Source: CAZMYM01 sp964620325
GTDB taxonomy: Bacteria > Bipolaricaulota > Bipolaricaulia > UBA7950 > UBA9294
Direction of reading: 5' to 3'
Length of the DNA: 64,000 bases
Assembly (NCBI GenBank): GCA_964620325.1
Contig: CAZUIM010000014.1
Span: 1 to 64,000, forward strand
Part shown: positions 1 through 8,556 of the stretch, piece by piece
How the letters are laid out: each line of letters starts with the position of its first letter
How positions within the stretch are numbered: position 1 is the stretch's first letter
Translations under genes and position numbers: made by a program
Notes under the pieces: model-generated
What the model was told of the DNA's origin: nothing
The model's input: the letters and a program-made list of their open reading frames with translations, nothing else
Databases searched by the model: none

Positions 1-3000
1 CGCTGTCGCAGATCTCGTAGCGGAACGTCTCCCGCCCGTTGAAGTTCGGGGCCGGCTCGTAGGTCACCTCGCCGGTCGTCGGATCGACCGTCGCCGTCCC
101 GTTCGACGGCGGACTCTCAATCGCCACCGTCGTCGGATCGAGATCGCCGTCCGGGTCGGAATCGTTCCTCGCCACGTCGATCGTCACCGTCCCGTCCTCC
201 GCCACGCTCGCCGTGTCGTCCACCGCCGACGGCCGGTCGTTCGTCGGCGTCACGTCGACCGTCACCGTCCCCGTGTCGCACAGGCCGTCCGGATCGCAGA
301 CGACGTACGTGAAGGTGTCCTGTCCACTGAAATCCGGATCGGGGACGTAGTTCACGGTGTGGTCCGGTCCGCGCTCGACCGTTCCGTGCGACGGCGGGAC
401 CACGCAATCACACGTCAACTCGGCCAGGGTGTTGTCCGGGTCGGAGATCGCCAGATTGAAGAATCCGGTCCGCGTGTCTTCGGCCGTGACTCGATGCTGA
501 TCCTCGGCGACCGGCGGGTCGTTGATCGGCGTGATCCTGATCGTCACCGTCGCCTGAGCACATCCGTGCTCGGGATGCGTGTCGCAGACCTCGAACACGA
601 ATCCGTCCGTGCCCGTGAAGTGCTCGTCCGGCGTGTAGATCAGCGCCCCCGTGCTCGCGTCGAACGAATCGATCGCTCCGTGACTCGGCCCGCTGACGAT
701 CGCGTAGGTCAACGCGTCGCCGTCCTTGTCGGTCCCGATCACCGTGATCGGAAGCGGCGTGTCCTCAGCTGTCGTCAACGTTTGGGATTCGGCCACCGGA
801 GGATCGTCGATCGGCTCCACCGTGATCGCCACGTCCGCCGTGTCGCACAGCCCGTCCGGATCGCAGACCTCGAACGTGAACGAATCCTCCCCGTTGTAGT
901 CCGGATCCGGCGTGTACGTCAGCCGTCCGGTCGCCGGATCGAATCCACCGAGCGTCCCGTGCGACGGGCCGCTGACGATCGCGTAGGTCAACGCGTCGCC
1001 GTCCGGATCGGTCGCCGTCACCGCCATCGGCAGCGGCGTGTCCTCCTCCGCCGTCAGTGTCTCGTCGTTCGCGACCGGCGGGTCGTTCACCGAAACGACG
1101 GTGATCTCGATCGTGACGGAATCCGCGCCGCCCTGCCCGTCATTGCACGTGATGACGATCTGGTCGTTTCCCGAGAAGTTCCGATCCGGTGTGTAGGTGA
1201 GGACACCGGTCGCCGGATACGGCGGGGAGATCGTTCCCGAGGTGGGCGTGACGGTCCCGTGCGCCGGGTCGCTCGCTCGGCAGGAGAGAGAATCGCCGTC
1301 GGGATCGGAATGCACAACGGGGAACTCGATCGGTGTGTCCTCCGGGGTCGTCTGATCCTCCGCCGCCAGGTGGGGATTGTCGTTCGTCGCCGTCACGGTC
1401 ACCGTCACCGTCGCCGTGTCGCACAGCCCGTCCGGATCACATACCTCGTATGCAAACGTATCGATCCCACTGAAGTCGGCGTCCGGCGTGTAGTTCACCG
1501 TGTGGTCCGGTCCGCGCTCGACCGTTCCGTGCGACGGCGGGACCACGCAATCACACGTCAACTCGGCCAGGGTGTTGTCCGGGTCGGAGATCGCCAGATT
1601 GAAGAATCCGGTCCGCGTGTCTTCGGCCGTGACTCGATGCTGATCCTCGGCGACCGGCGGGTCGTTGATCGGCGTGATCCTGATCGTCACCGTCGCCTGA
1701 GCACATCCGTGCTCGGGATGCGTGTCGCAGACCTCGAACACGAATCCGTCCGTGCCCGTGAAGTGCTCGTCCGGCGTGTAGATCAGCGCCCCCGTGCTCG
1801 CGTCGAACGAATCGATCGCTCCGTGACTCGGCCCGCTGACGATCGCGTAGGTCAACGCGTCGCCGTCCTTGTCGGTCCCGATCACCGTGATCGGAAGCGG
1901 CGTGTCCTCAGCTGTCGTCAACGTTTGGGATTCGGCCACCGGAGGATCGTCGATCGGCTCCACCGTGATCGCCACGTCCGCCGTGTCGCACAGCCCGTCC
2001 GGATCGCAGACCTCGAACGTGAACGAATCCTCCCCGTTGTAGTCCGGATCCGGCGTGTACGTCAGCCGTCCGGTCGCCGGATCGAATCCACCGATCGTCC
2101 CGTGCGACGGGCCGCTGACGATCGCGTACCTCAGCGCGTCGCCGTCCGGATCGGTCGCCGTCACCGCCATCGGCAGCGGCGCGTCCTCCGCCGTCGTCAG
2201 TGTCTCGTCGTTCGCGACCGGCGGGTCGTTCACCGCGAGGACGGTGACCTCAACCAGCGCCGACGAGGCATTTCCGCTGCAGTCTTCGATCGTGTAGGAG
2301 AAGCTCGCGACGCCATCGAATCCCGGCGGCGGCGTGTAACCGACACGTCCTCCGACGATCTCCGCCTCTCCGAAGCTCGGCACTCCGACCGAAACGAGCC
2401 TTACCTCTGGATCGCAGAGGTCCGCGTCATTCGAGGTCACGTTGATCGAGATGCTGACCCCCCTGTCGGTCGCTGCGACATCGTCAACCGCAATCGGGGG
2501 GGTCGTGTCGACGATCGAGAGAGAGGCGCTCCGTTGCGCGCTGTTCCCGCAGGCGTCGGTCGCCGTGAAGGTGACTTCATCCGCGCCAGTTCCATCGCGA
2601 GGCCCGGCTCCGAGGCCCTCGAAGTCGTTCGTCACCGTCACCGCTCCACAGGAATCGGTTCCGACCGCCGACGCCAGCCACCTGTCGATGTCATCCTCGT
2701 TGCCGACGCCGTCGCATTCGAACTGCGCGCTCGAGACTGTCAGCGTCGGCGCCGCCGTATCGACGATCCTGATCGTCTGTGTCTCCGTCGTCTCGTTGCC
2801 GCAGTCGTCACGCGCCGTCCACGTCCTCTCGATCGTCCCTGCGTTGCCGCACTCGGAGACGAAGACGTCGGAGTACGTCAATTCGGGGGATGGATCCGTG
2901 TCGTCGGTCGCGATCGCCCATCCGATCGCTGCGGGCTCGGGCGATGAGTCACACTCGATCGAGACGTCATCCGGTACGTCCAGCGTCGGAGCCATCCCGT

Positions 3001-3955
3001 CCACTTCGACAAGAGTCGAAGCCTGCGCCGTGCACCCGTAGACGTTCGATACGACGACGGTGTAAACCCCCGCGTCGGCCGCTGAGACGTTCGGGATCGT
3101 TGGGTCCTTATCGCTGCTTGTGAACCCGTTCGGCCCCGTCCAAGCGTGGGCCGCACCGTCGGAGACACGCAATTCGACCGTGTCGCCAGGGCAGTACGGG
3201 CCGTCGTTGGAGGCGAATGGCGTCGGGTTCGGGTCGACCGTGACGATGTCCGTTGCCGAACCGGAGGTCCCTCGAGCGTCCGTAATGGTGAGCGTCACCG
3301 CGTACGTTCCCGGTCCGAGATACGTGTGACTCGAACTCGCCGACGAGCTCGTGCTTCCGTCTCCGAAGTCCCAGGAGTACGAGTACGACGGTTCCCCCCC
3401 GCTGGCGGAACCGAAAAAGGAGACCGCCTCGTCGTCGCAGACCGGCGCGATCGCGTCGAACGTGACGGAGAGGGGAATGCCGCTGATCGAGAACGATGGA
3501 CTCGACCAGCATTTCGCGGCACGGGCGCCACAGCTCGGGATCTCTCCGCAGCTCTCTTGACTCGGGCTCCAAGAGACAACGATGTCGTGGACCTCGATGG
3601 TCTCGCCACAGATCCACTCCACCGTCGCCAGAGGGATCGCGCTCGTTCCGGGCGCCATCGTGTCCGCGATGCACTCGTCGAACGACCGCTCGTAGCTCCC
3701 GTCGATGTAGAGGTCGCCAAGGAACCGCACCGCGTACCGTTCCGAGTTCGTCCCGTTCTCGAAGACCACGTAGAGCCCCGCAGCGATGGGCTGACCGGGG
3801 TCGCAGGACTCCGGGGCGTCGACGTAGATGTCCGACACGTGAACGTCGTTCGCCGTGCACCGCCAATTGCAGTCCGGATACTGCCCCGCCGCCGTCCAAC
3901 CGACCAACCACATCCCGATCAACAGAACAGACAGCGCCACACGCCGACGCAACAT
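1..3955 (-). CDS. Giant secreted Ig/PKD/HYR/cadherin-like repeat protein (3' end outside window)
   Basis: At least 1318 codons are visible, and the stop lies beyond the left edge. The ATG at 3955 follows GGAGGTG and begins a signal peptide (LRRR, then a hydrophobic stretch ending WTAAG). The mature protein starts with a beta-rich domain (to about residue 160), then a PKD domain (YSWDFGDGS, about 160-235), an Ig-like domain (YCPGDTVELRV), two HYR-like modules (CDDCGNETT, TDACGNSA) and, from about residue 480, tandem-95/cadherin-like repeats reading ATDPDGD..Y.IVSGPSHGTI..YTPDPDYNG.DSFTFEVCD. I infer a cell-surface adhesin or envelope protein; no enzymatic domain is seen. It is divergent from the secreted protein at 4248. 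The coding strand is clear because this minus frame is the only one giving recognisable domains; a long plus-strand open frame over the same bases is arginine-rich shadow. Repeat units at 358-951 and 1501-2094 are identical at DNA level. Confidence 0.9.
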   Translation of the reverse strand, partial: MLRRRVALSVLLIGMWLVGWTAAGQYPDCNWRCTANDVHVSDIYVDAPESCDPGQPIAAGLYVVFENGTNSERYAVRFLGDLYIDGSYERSFDECIADTMAPGTSAIPLATVEWICGETIEVHDIVVSWSPSQESCGEIPSCGARAAKCWSSPSFSISGIPLSVTFDAIAPVCDDEAVSFFGSASGGEPSYSYSWDFGDGSTSSSASSSHTYLGPGTYAVTLTITDARGTSGSATDIVTVDPNPTPFASNDGPYCPGDTVELRVSDGAAHAWTGPNGFTSSDKDPTIPNVSAADAGVYTVVVSNVYGCTAQASTLVEVDGMAPTLDVPDDVSIECDSSPEPAAIGWAIATDDTDPSPELTYSDVFVSECGNAGTIERTWTARDDCGNETTETQTIRIVDTAAPTLTVSSAQFECDGVGNEDDIDRWLASAVGTDSCGAVTVTNDFEGLGAGPRDGTGADEVTFTATDACGNSAQRSASLSIVDTTPPIAVDDVAATDRGVSISINVTSNDADLCDPEVRLVSVGVPSFGEAEIVGGRVGYTPPPGFDGVASFSYTIEDCSGNASSALVEVTVLAVNDPPVANDETLTTAEDAPLPMAVTATDPDGDALRYAIVSGPSHGTIGGFDPATGRLTYTPDPDYNGEDSFTFEVCDPDGLCDTADVAITVEPIDDPPVAESQTLTTAEDTPLPITVIGTDKDGDALTYAIVSGPSHGAIDSFDASTGALIYTPDEHFTGTDGFVFEVCDTHPEHGCAQATVTIRITPINDPPVAEDQHRVTAEDTRTGFFNLAISDPDNTLAELTCDCVVPPSHGTVERGPDHTVNYTPDADFSGIDTFAYEVCDPDGLCDTATVTVTVTATNDNPHLAAEDQTTPEDTPIEFPVVHSDPDGDSLSCRASDPAHGTVTPTSGTISPPYPATGVLTYTPDRNFSGNDQIVITCNDGQGGADSVTIEITVVSVNDPPVANDETLTAEEDTPLPMAVTATDPDGDALTYAIVSGPSHGTLGGFDPATGRLTYTPDPDYNGEDSFTFEVCDPDGLCDTADVAITVEPIDDPPVAESQTLTTAEDTPLPITVIGTDKDGDALTYAIVSGPSHGAIDSFDASTGALIYTPDEHFTGTDGFVFEVCDTHPEHGCAQATVTIRITPINDPPVAEDQHRVTAEDTRTGFFNLAISDPDNTLAELTCDCVVPPSHGTVERGPDHTVNYVPDPDFSGQDTFTYVVCDPDGLCDTGTVTVDVTPTNDRPSAVDDTASVAEDGTVTIDVARNDSDPDGDLDPTTVAIESPPSNGTATVDPTTGEVTYEPAPNFNGRETFRYEICDS
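358..951 (-). repeat. Long direct repeat, copy 1 (594 bp identical to 1501-2094)
   Basis: Bases 358-951 match 1501-2094 without a difference by eye, at an offset of 1143 bp (381 codons, so the frame is kept). Near-identity with scattered changes continues to about 1090. It encodes two and a half cadherin-like units of the large surface protein. Confidence 0.9.
1501..2094 (-). repeat. Long direct repeat, copy 2
   Basis: Partner of the copy at 358-951. The homology ends near 2233, where the next unit diverges. In-frame duplication by unequal recombination is the simplest explanation. Confidence 0.9.
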
Positions 3956-4247
3956 GCGTTCACCTCCGTGGTGGTGCTAGAACTTGGACGAGCGAACGAC
4001 ATTCGAGTGTCCGCCCCTGATCGATGCCGCCGACGAACCGCCAGACGGTCCCTCCCGAAGAGACTTCCTGCACAGCACATCCTTATTCGTCGTCTCCTTC
4101 GAACGAGGCTATCACAACGTTGAATGTTCTCCAAGCGGCCTTCTCCGCTCTCCACTGCTGGGGCTTGTCCGCTGTGAAGCAGAACGCGACCCGTTGGGCG
4201 AGCCGCTCGCGTCAAGTATACTCGCTTCGGCCACAAGGAGGCGCTGG
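3956..4247. other. Divergent intergenic region
   Basis: It separates the minus-strand surface protein from the plus-strand secreted protein. An upstream in-frame extension of the plus gene (from 3984) has no signal-like or domain-like sequence and is treated as non-coding. Apart from the -10-like TATACT near 4217 I see no clear structure. Confidence 0.5.
4193..4222 (+). promoter_or_regulatory. Weak sigma-70-like promoter for the gene at 4248
   Basis: TTGGGC (4193-4198), 18 bp, TATACT (4217-4222), about 25 bp ahead of the GTG start. The -35 is poor. Confidence 0.35.
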
Positions 4248-5393
4248 GTGCGCAAGGAGTCGCGCAGGAGCGGAGGATGGTCCGTCGTATCGACCGTCGC
4301 CCTGACGGTCTTCTGTGTAATCGGGTCGTCCGCGATCGGGAGGGCGAACGTCGAGCTGACCGGCGCCCTCGCCGGCCGGATACAGATCGTCCGGGACCAG
4401 CTTCCGCAGCTCACCCGATTGGATCTTACCTTGACGGCTCGCGGCGAAGCGTGGCGCACGTCGCTTCGAGCCGCGTCGACGGGCGGCGATTTCTTCTCGT
4501 ACCTCGGCGTCTCCGATTCTCGGCAGGTGGGCCCGATCTCCTTCCAATCGCTCCTCGTCTTCAACCCGAGCCAAGCGACGTTCTCGTACTTCAGCACGCT
4601 CGCAAGGGTCGAACTCCTCGGAATCGGGTTTGCGGACTACGTCTACGTCCCGGCGCAGCATGACCAGGCCTACAATCAGATCACACTGAATGGAGCGGCC
4701 GGAGGGACGCGCTGGAGGTCGGTCATCAGGGCCGGCCTGTGTCCCGGGGAGTTCGAGGCACTCAGCATCCAAGTCGACTGGACGTGGGCCACGTGCGGAG
4801 TCGACCTGGCGGCGCTCGCTTCGTTCGACAACGACGACGGATTCGACAGGTTTCGTCTGCGCGCGACCTACCGCGAGGTTCCCGCCCTCACGTTCGGCTC
4901 CTTGGTGACCGACTGCACGGTGACACTTGAACTCCGATCGGATGGGAAGACGCTCGTCCCGGAATTGAGGACGAGATCGGCTCCGGTGTCGGCCTGCATG
5001 ACGCCGATGCTGACGCTCGAGCTCGACGATGATCCCCTGTCGATCGGCAGCCTCGAGGTCTACGGGGTCAAATTCGAGTGCTCGATCGGAGAGTCCGTCG
5101 AGTTCTACGCCGCGACCTCGATGTCGGACGCAAGGAATCTCGAATTGACCGGGGATGCGGACTACTTCGAGGTCTACCGTCTCGGTGTCGACCTCCCCGG
5201 ATGCTGTGGTGGTGAAACGGAAGTCGACGTTGCCTTCTACTTCGAGCGCGGTTCCACGTGGCTGTCCGACTGGGGGATGACGACGGCATCGATCGAGGTT
5301 CCACTCGGCCACAAGATGCTCTGGAGCCTGCAGATGGAGGTCCGGGCGGCCTCGGAGTGGATGTTCTACGTCGGATGGAATTGGCAGTTCTAG
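4248..5393 (+). CDS. Secreted beta-rich protein, possible outer-membrane barrel
   Basis: 381 residues, no family recognised. The start is the GTG at 4248: AAGGAGG lies 6 bp upstream and the residues that follow form a textbook signal peptide (VRKESRRSGG, then a hydrophobic stretch ending GRANVE). The frame is open further upstream to 3984, but that part lacks signal character. The mature protein is rich in alternating hydrophobic/polar stretches, has scattered Cys (including a CC pair near the C-terminal third), and ends VGWNWQF. A terminal phenylalanine after an amphipathic strand is a known signature of outer-membrane beta-barrels, so a barrel is possible, but this is inference. The next gene (5484) also encodes an exported protein and may be cotranscribed. 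Confidence 0.75.
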   Translation: MRKESRRSGGWSVVSTVALTVFCVIGSSAIGRANVELTGALAGRIQIVRDQLPQLTRLDLTLTARGEAWRTSLRAASTGGDFFSYLGVSDSRQVGPISFQSLLVFNPSQATFSYFSTLARVELLGIGFADYVYVPAQHDQAYNQITLNGAAGGTRWRSVIRAGLCPGEFEALSIQVDWTWATCGVDLAALASFDNDDGFDRFRLRATYREVPALTFGSLVTDCTVTLELRSDGKTLVPELRTRSAPVSACMTPMLTLELDDDPLSIGSLEVYGVKFECSIGESVEFYAATSMSDARNLELTGDADYFEVYRLGVDLPGCCGGETEVDVAFYFERGSTWLSDWGMTTASIEVPLGHKMLWSLQMEVRAASEWMFYVGWNWQF

Positions 5394-5483
5394 GAACCGA
5401 AACAGGCTTCATCCTCGACCGGAGGCCGAGAGAGCTCGCACCCGGAACGGGATCGGATCGACTGCAATGAGGAGGGACGAAAC

Positions 5484-5828
5484 ATGATCAAGCGAGGAGT
5501 CTGGCTCGCCGCAGCCATCGTGGTTCTGGCTGTCGGAGTCGTTGCTCTGCTGGGGGCGCAATCGAACGAGACGCAAGACGTAACCATCCAGGATCTTCTT
5601 GACCTACTCGTCACCGAGGACGGGCAATCGCGACTCGACATCATCGAAGCGATGATCGAGGAGATCGAGCACGAGGTTGACGTGATCCACTCCGTCGCCG
5701 AACGCATGCTACAAGAGCAGTACGGTTTCTTCGAAGCGGAGGAATGGACGCTCAGCGACATCAAGTTCCAGCTCAACCAGATTGAAGCGCAGCTCGACGC
5801 CATCGAGAGTTGCTGCTGCACCCCCTAG
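5484..5828 (+). CDS. Small exported coiled-coil protein with C-terminal CCC
   Basis: 114 residues, no family recognised. GAGGAGGGA precedes the ATG. Residues 1-25 form a signal peptide or N-terminal anchor (IKRGVWLAAAIVVLAVGVV). The rest is acidic and helical, with heptad-like spacing of Ile/Leu (IQDLLDLLVTED, IIEAMIEEIEHEVDVI, FQLNQIEAQLDAI), and it ends CCCTP. The triple cysteine could form disulfides or oligomerise the protein; this is inference. It lies 90 bp after the secreted protein and 76 bp before an ECF sigma operon. Confidence 0.75.
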   Translation: MIKRGVWLAAAIVVLAVGVVALLGAQSNETQDVTIQDLLDLLVTEDGQSRLDIIEAMIEEIEHEVDVIHSVAERMLQEQYGFFEAEEWTLSDIKFQLNQIEAQLDAIESCCCTP

Positions 5829-5904
5829 CGCCTCCTCGGTCGCTCTGATTGAACCGTCTCGGCCGCGATCGACCACCTAGTCTCGAGCGATCCGAAGGAG
5901 AGAC

Positions 5905-6435
5905 GTGACCGAGCGGGCCGAGTCGTTGTGCGAAGATCTGTCTCTCCTCCGTCGCATCGCTACCGGGGATCGCTCGGCGTTTCGGTCGCTCTACGATCGC
6001 CACGCGGATCGGGTCTTCCGCTTCGCGATCTCGATCGTCCGCCGGGCACACCTCGCCGAGGACGTGCTGCAGGAGACGATGGTCGTGGTCTGGAAGAGGG
6101 CGAAGACATTCAGAGGAGACGCCATGGTCTCCACATGGATCCTCGGAATCGCCCGCAACGTCGCGTTCAACCTGCTCCGCAGGGAGAAGCGCGGCGAACG
6201 GCTACCCGACGAACGCCGGGGGGGCGGAGATCCGGCAGAGCGGGTCGAGATGGCGATCCGCGTCGAGCGCGCCCTCGCGACGCTCCCCGACCACCATCGC
6301 GAGGTGATGCACCTCGTCTTCTACGAGGAGATGAGTGTGCGAGAGGCGGCCGAAGTGCTCGGCATCCCTGAAGGGACGGTGAAATCGAGAATGCATCACG
6401 CTCGGAAGACCCTTGCGAAGGAACTGGCGAGATGA
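5905..6435 (+). CDS. ECF-family RNA polymerase sigma factor
   Basis: 176 residues, the normal length for an extracytoplasmic-function sigma factor. The start is the GTG at 5905 behind AAGGAG. Region 2 is clear (FRSLYDRHADRVFRFA, then LAEDVLQETMVVVWKR and WILGIARNVAFNLLRR), and region 4 follows (LPDHHREVMHLVFYEEMSV, VLGIPEGTVKSRMHHAR), with the helix-turn-helix at about residues 145-170. It would direct RNA polymerase to a small regulon. Its stop overlaps the ATG of the zinc-finger anti-sigma gene (ATGA), so the pair is translationally coupled. The inducing signal is unknown. ECF operons are often self-transcribed, but no matching promoter was identified here. Confidence 0.95.
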   Translation: MTERAESLCEDLSLLRRIATGDRSAFRSLYDRHADRVFRFAISIVRRAHLAEDVLQETMVVVWKRAKTFRGDAMVSTWILGIARNVAFNLLRREKRGERLPDERRGGGDPAERVEMAIRVERALATLPDHHREVMHLVFYEEMSVREAAEVLGIPEGTVKSRMHHARKTLAKELAR

Positions 6436-6827
6436 TCACGTGCGACCGGGTCCGCGAGCTGATCCCGTGGTACGTGACGGGGCGGATCGCGCTCGAAGAG
6501 GCCGAGCGGATCGCCGACCATCTTGCGACGTGCGCCGACTGCCAGTCCGACTTCGCCGAGGCCGCCTGGATGCGACGGCTGGTGGCGAATCGGGCGTCAT
6601 CGACGCGAACACCGAGGGGGGCTGCATGGTCTCTCGTCGCCAGGAGAGCTGGGATCGTGGACCTCGCGAGGATCGACGTCGGCTCATTCCTGATCGGACT
6701 CAACCTTGGGATTTCGGCTGCATCGAAGCGATACCCCGTCCGCGGGAGTCTTCGCGTCATGGGTCACAAAGTGCGGATCGTCGGAGCACGCAGAGAGCGA
6801 AGGGAGGACCGACATGTTCGGAAGTGA
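6432..6827 (+). CDS. Zinc-finger anti-sigma factor, soluble
   Basis: 131 residues. The N-terminus has the zinc anti-sigma pattern His30-x3-Cys34-x2-Cys37 (ADHLATCADCQSDF) after CDRVRELIPWYVTGRI, typical of proteins that sequester ECF factors. There is no convincing transmembrane helix, only a short apolar run (SFLIGLNLGI), so it probably acts in the cytoplasm and is not a transmembrane sensor. The C-terminus is basic (RERREDRHVRK) and overlaps the start of the next gene by 14 bp in another frame. The sequence after residue 60 matches nothing I know. Confidence 0.85.
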   Translation: MITCDRVRELIPWYVTGRIALEEAERIADHLATCADCQSDFAEAAWMRRLVANRASSTRTPRGAAWSLVARRAGIVDLARIDVGSFLIGLNLGISAASKRYPVRGSLRVMGHKVRIVGARRERREDRHVRK

Positions 6828-7521
6828 TAGACGAAGGCAGCGAGAGCGCGAGGCCCGCGAACACGAGCAAGAGCGGGAGCAGGAACGAGAGGCGGAGCGC
6901 CAAGAGCGAGAGACGCTGCGGCAGGAGGAACGTGCCGTTCGACAGGCGGAGCGGGCGTGCGAGCAGAAGGAGCGGGAATTCGAGCAAGAGATGGAACGGA
7001 TCGAGCGGGAGCGCGAACGGGTCGAGCGGGAGCGCGAGCGGCTCGAACAGGAGCGCGAGCGGCTGGAGGAGCTTCGCGAACGACTCGAGGAACGGCAGAG
7101 CGAGCTCGAAGAACTGGAGAAGGAGATCGAGGATCTCGAAGAGGAACTCGACAGCGCTGGCGACGTCAAGGAGGTGCTTGACGTGGTCTCCGAGCGGATC
7201 CCGAACCTGATGCGTGGGATCCAGGAGACGATCTACTCCCCGGAGCAGATCAAGAAAGCGGCCGAAGGAATCGCGCTCTTCTACAAGACACTGGTCGATG
7301 CCGGGATGGACCAAGAGGTCGCGAGCACGATGACGATAAACTATGTCGACAACCTGCAAACGCAGCTCCGGATGCCGCGACACGCAGTCCGGATTCCGCA
7401 CATCCCAGATCGACCTGAGATTCCCGACCTCGAGAGACCGTCCGACGCCGCCAGTTTTCAATTCCGTGCAACGGGAGTCGACGAATCCGAGTCGACCCAC
7501 GAAGAAAATCATCCGACGTGA
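6814..7521 (+). CDS. Highly charged coiled-coil protein in sigma-factor operon
   Basis: 235 residues. The ATG at 6814 follows GGGAGGA; an in-frame upstream extension to 6706 exists but would overlap most of the anti-sigma C-terminus. Residues 5-130 are almost entirely Glu/Arg/Gln/Leu (QEREQEREAERQERE, RLEQERERLEELRERLEE), predicting a long continuous coiled coil. Residues 130-235 are more ordinary and may be globular (VLDVVSERIPNLMRGI, IALFYKTLVDAGMDQEVAST). There is no signal peptide. Overlap with the anti-sigma gene argues for cotranscription, so it may be a scaffold or a partner of the sigma/anti-sigma pair; function unknown. Confidence 0.8.
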   Translation: MFGSDRRRQREREAREHEQEREQEREAERQERETLRQEERAVRQAERACEQKEREFEQEMERIERERERVERERERLEQERERLEELRERLEERQSELEELEKEIEDLEEELDSAGDVKEVLDVVSERIPNLMRGIQETIYSPEQIKKAAEGIALFYKTLVDAGMDQEVASTMTINYVDNLQTQLRMPRHAVRIPHIPDRPEIPDLERPSDAASFQFRATGVDESESTHEENHPT

Positions 7522-7545
7522 TGCGACCGCCGAGCGTGCGCCAGG

Positions 7546-7564
7546 GAGTCCCTCGAGAGGACTC
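7546..7564 (+). terminator. Small hairpin after the sigma operon
   Basis: GAGTCC (7546-7551) and GGACTC (7559-7564) pair around a 7-nt loop. There is no T-run, so it may be only a weak terminator or a leader structure of the next gene. Confidence 0.3.
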
Positions 7565-7572
7565 TCGAAAGC

Positions 7573-8556
7573 GTGTCCTCCATGAGTGAGCGACCCTCCG
7601 GCGTCTTCGGCGCGATCCGGGCCGCCTGCCGGGCGGTGGCCGATGGAGCCCGCCACGTCCATGTCGAACCTGATCGGGTTGAACCGTACGCCGACGCGCT
7701 CCCGCTCGACCGACTTCGACGTCCGGAACTCGATCAGGAACACCACTTCGTCGGAGACGAAGACGAAACGATCGCCTACTTCGTCTCGCTCGACGCGGTC
7801 AACTTCGGCTCGGGCTACTTTCCTGACCTGCGGAAACGGCCCGGGCTGTCCGGCTACTTCACGATCGCGTCGTCCCTGACCGATCGATTCCGGCGGGACG
7901 GTCTGTTCGAGCCCGAGGAGCTCGCCGAGATTTCCGCCGAGGACTGCGCTCGCCTGTTCGGTCAAGGCCCCGCCGTCGAGCCGATCGGCGAATTGATGCG
8001 CCTCTTCGCGCAGGCGTGGAACGATCTCGGCGCCGATCTGATCGATCGATTCGACGGCCGATTCGGAGGACTGATCGAAGCGGCCGACCGCTCGGCCGCA
8101 CGGCTTGTCGAAGTTCTGTCGGCGCAGCCGTTCTTCCGCGACGTCGCCTCGTACCGCGGCAGTCCCGTCCCGTTCTACAAGCGGGCTCAGATCCTCGCCT
8201 CCGATCTCGCCCTCGCCTTCGACCGAGCCGGACCCGGTCGATTCGACGATCTCGATCGACTGACGATCTTCGCCGACAACCTCGTCCCCCACGTCCTTCG
8301 GATCGATGGGGTCCTCCGCTATGAGCAGGCTCTCGTCGACCGGATCGAACGGGGAGAGCCGATCGCCTCCGGATCGGCCGAAGAGGTTGAGATTCGAGCC
8401 TGCGCCGTCGACGCGGTCGAACGGATCGTTGATCACCTACGCCGGATCGAGCCGCCGGTCACATCGCGAGACGTCGACAACCTGCTCTGGTCCCGAGGAC
8501 AGCGGCCCGAGATGAAGCGATTGCCGCGGCATCGGACCCGCTGCGTCTTCTATTGA
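7573..8556 (+). CDS. Queuosine 5'-phosphate N-glycosylase/hydrolase family protein (DUF2419, Qng1-like)
   Basis: 327 residues from the GTG at 7573; an ATG at 7582 is an alternative (the GAGAGGA box at 7556-7562 suits the GTG better). The family releases queuine from queuosine phosphate for salvage into tRNA. Family signatures seen here: the HHFVGDEDETIAYFVSLDAVNFGSGYFP region, which contains the catalytic Asp of the D-x-V-N-F-G-S-x-Y-F motif, central FRGSP-like SYRGSPVPFYKRAQILASDL, and the conserved end HRTRCVFY. Length fits the family (about 300-340). It stands alone next to comEA, with which it overlaps tail to tail by 7 bp; no other queuosine gene is in the window. Confidence 0.85.
   Translation: MSSMSERPSGVFGAIRAACRAVADGARHVHVEPDRVEPYADALPLDRLRRPELDQEHHFVGDEDETIAYFVSLDAVNFGSGYFPDLRKRPGLSGYFTIASSLTDRFRRDGLFEPEELAEISAEDCARLFGQGPAVEPIGELMRLFAQAWNDLGADLIDRFDGRFGGLIEAADRSAARLVEVLSAQPFFRDVASYRGSPVPFYKRAQILASDLALAFDRAGPGRFDDLDRLTIFADNLVPHVLRIDGVLRYEQALVDRIERGEPIASGSAEEVEIRACAVDAVERIVDHLRRIEPPVTSRDVDNLLWSRGQRPEMKRLPRHRTRCVFY

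Noticed and set aside
359..2947. Open frame of 862 codons on the plus strand over the giant surface protein
   Set aside because: Its product is almost all Arg, Asp, Val and Gly with no domain; the minus strand gives clear PKD, HYR and cadherin-like modules with a signal peptide.
3984..4247. N-terminal extension of the secreted protein at 4248
   Set aside because: A ribosome site and signal peptide mark the GTG at 4248; the upstream part is not signal-like and crosses a candidate promoter.
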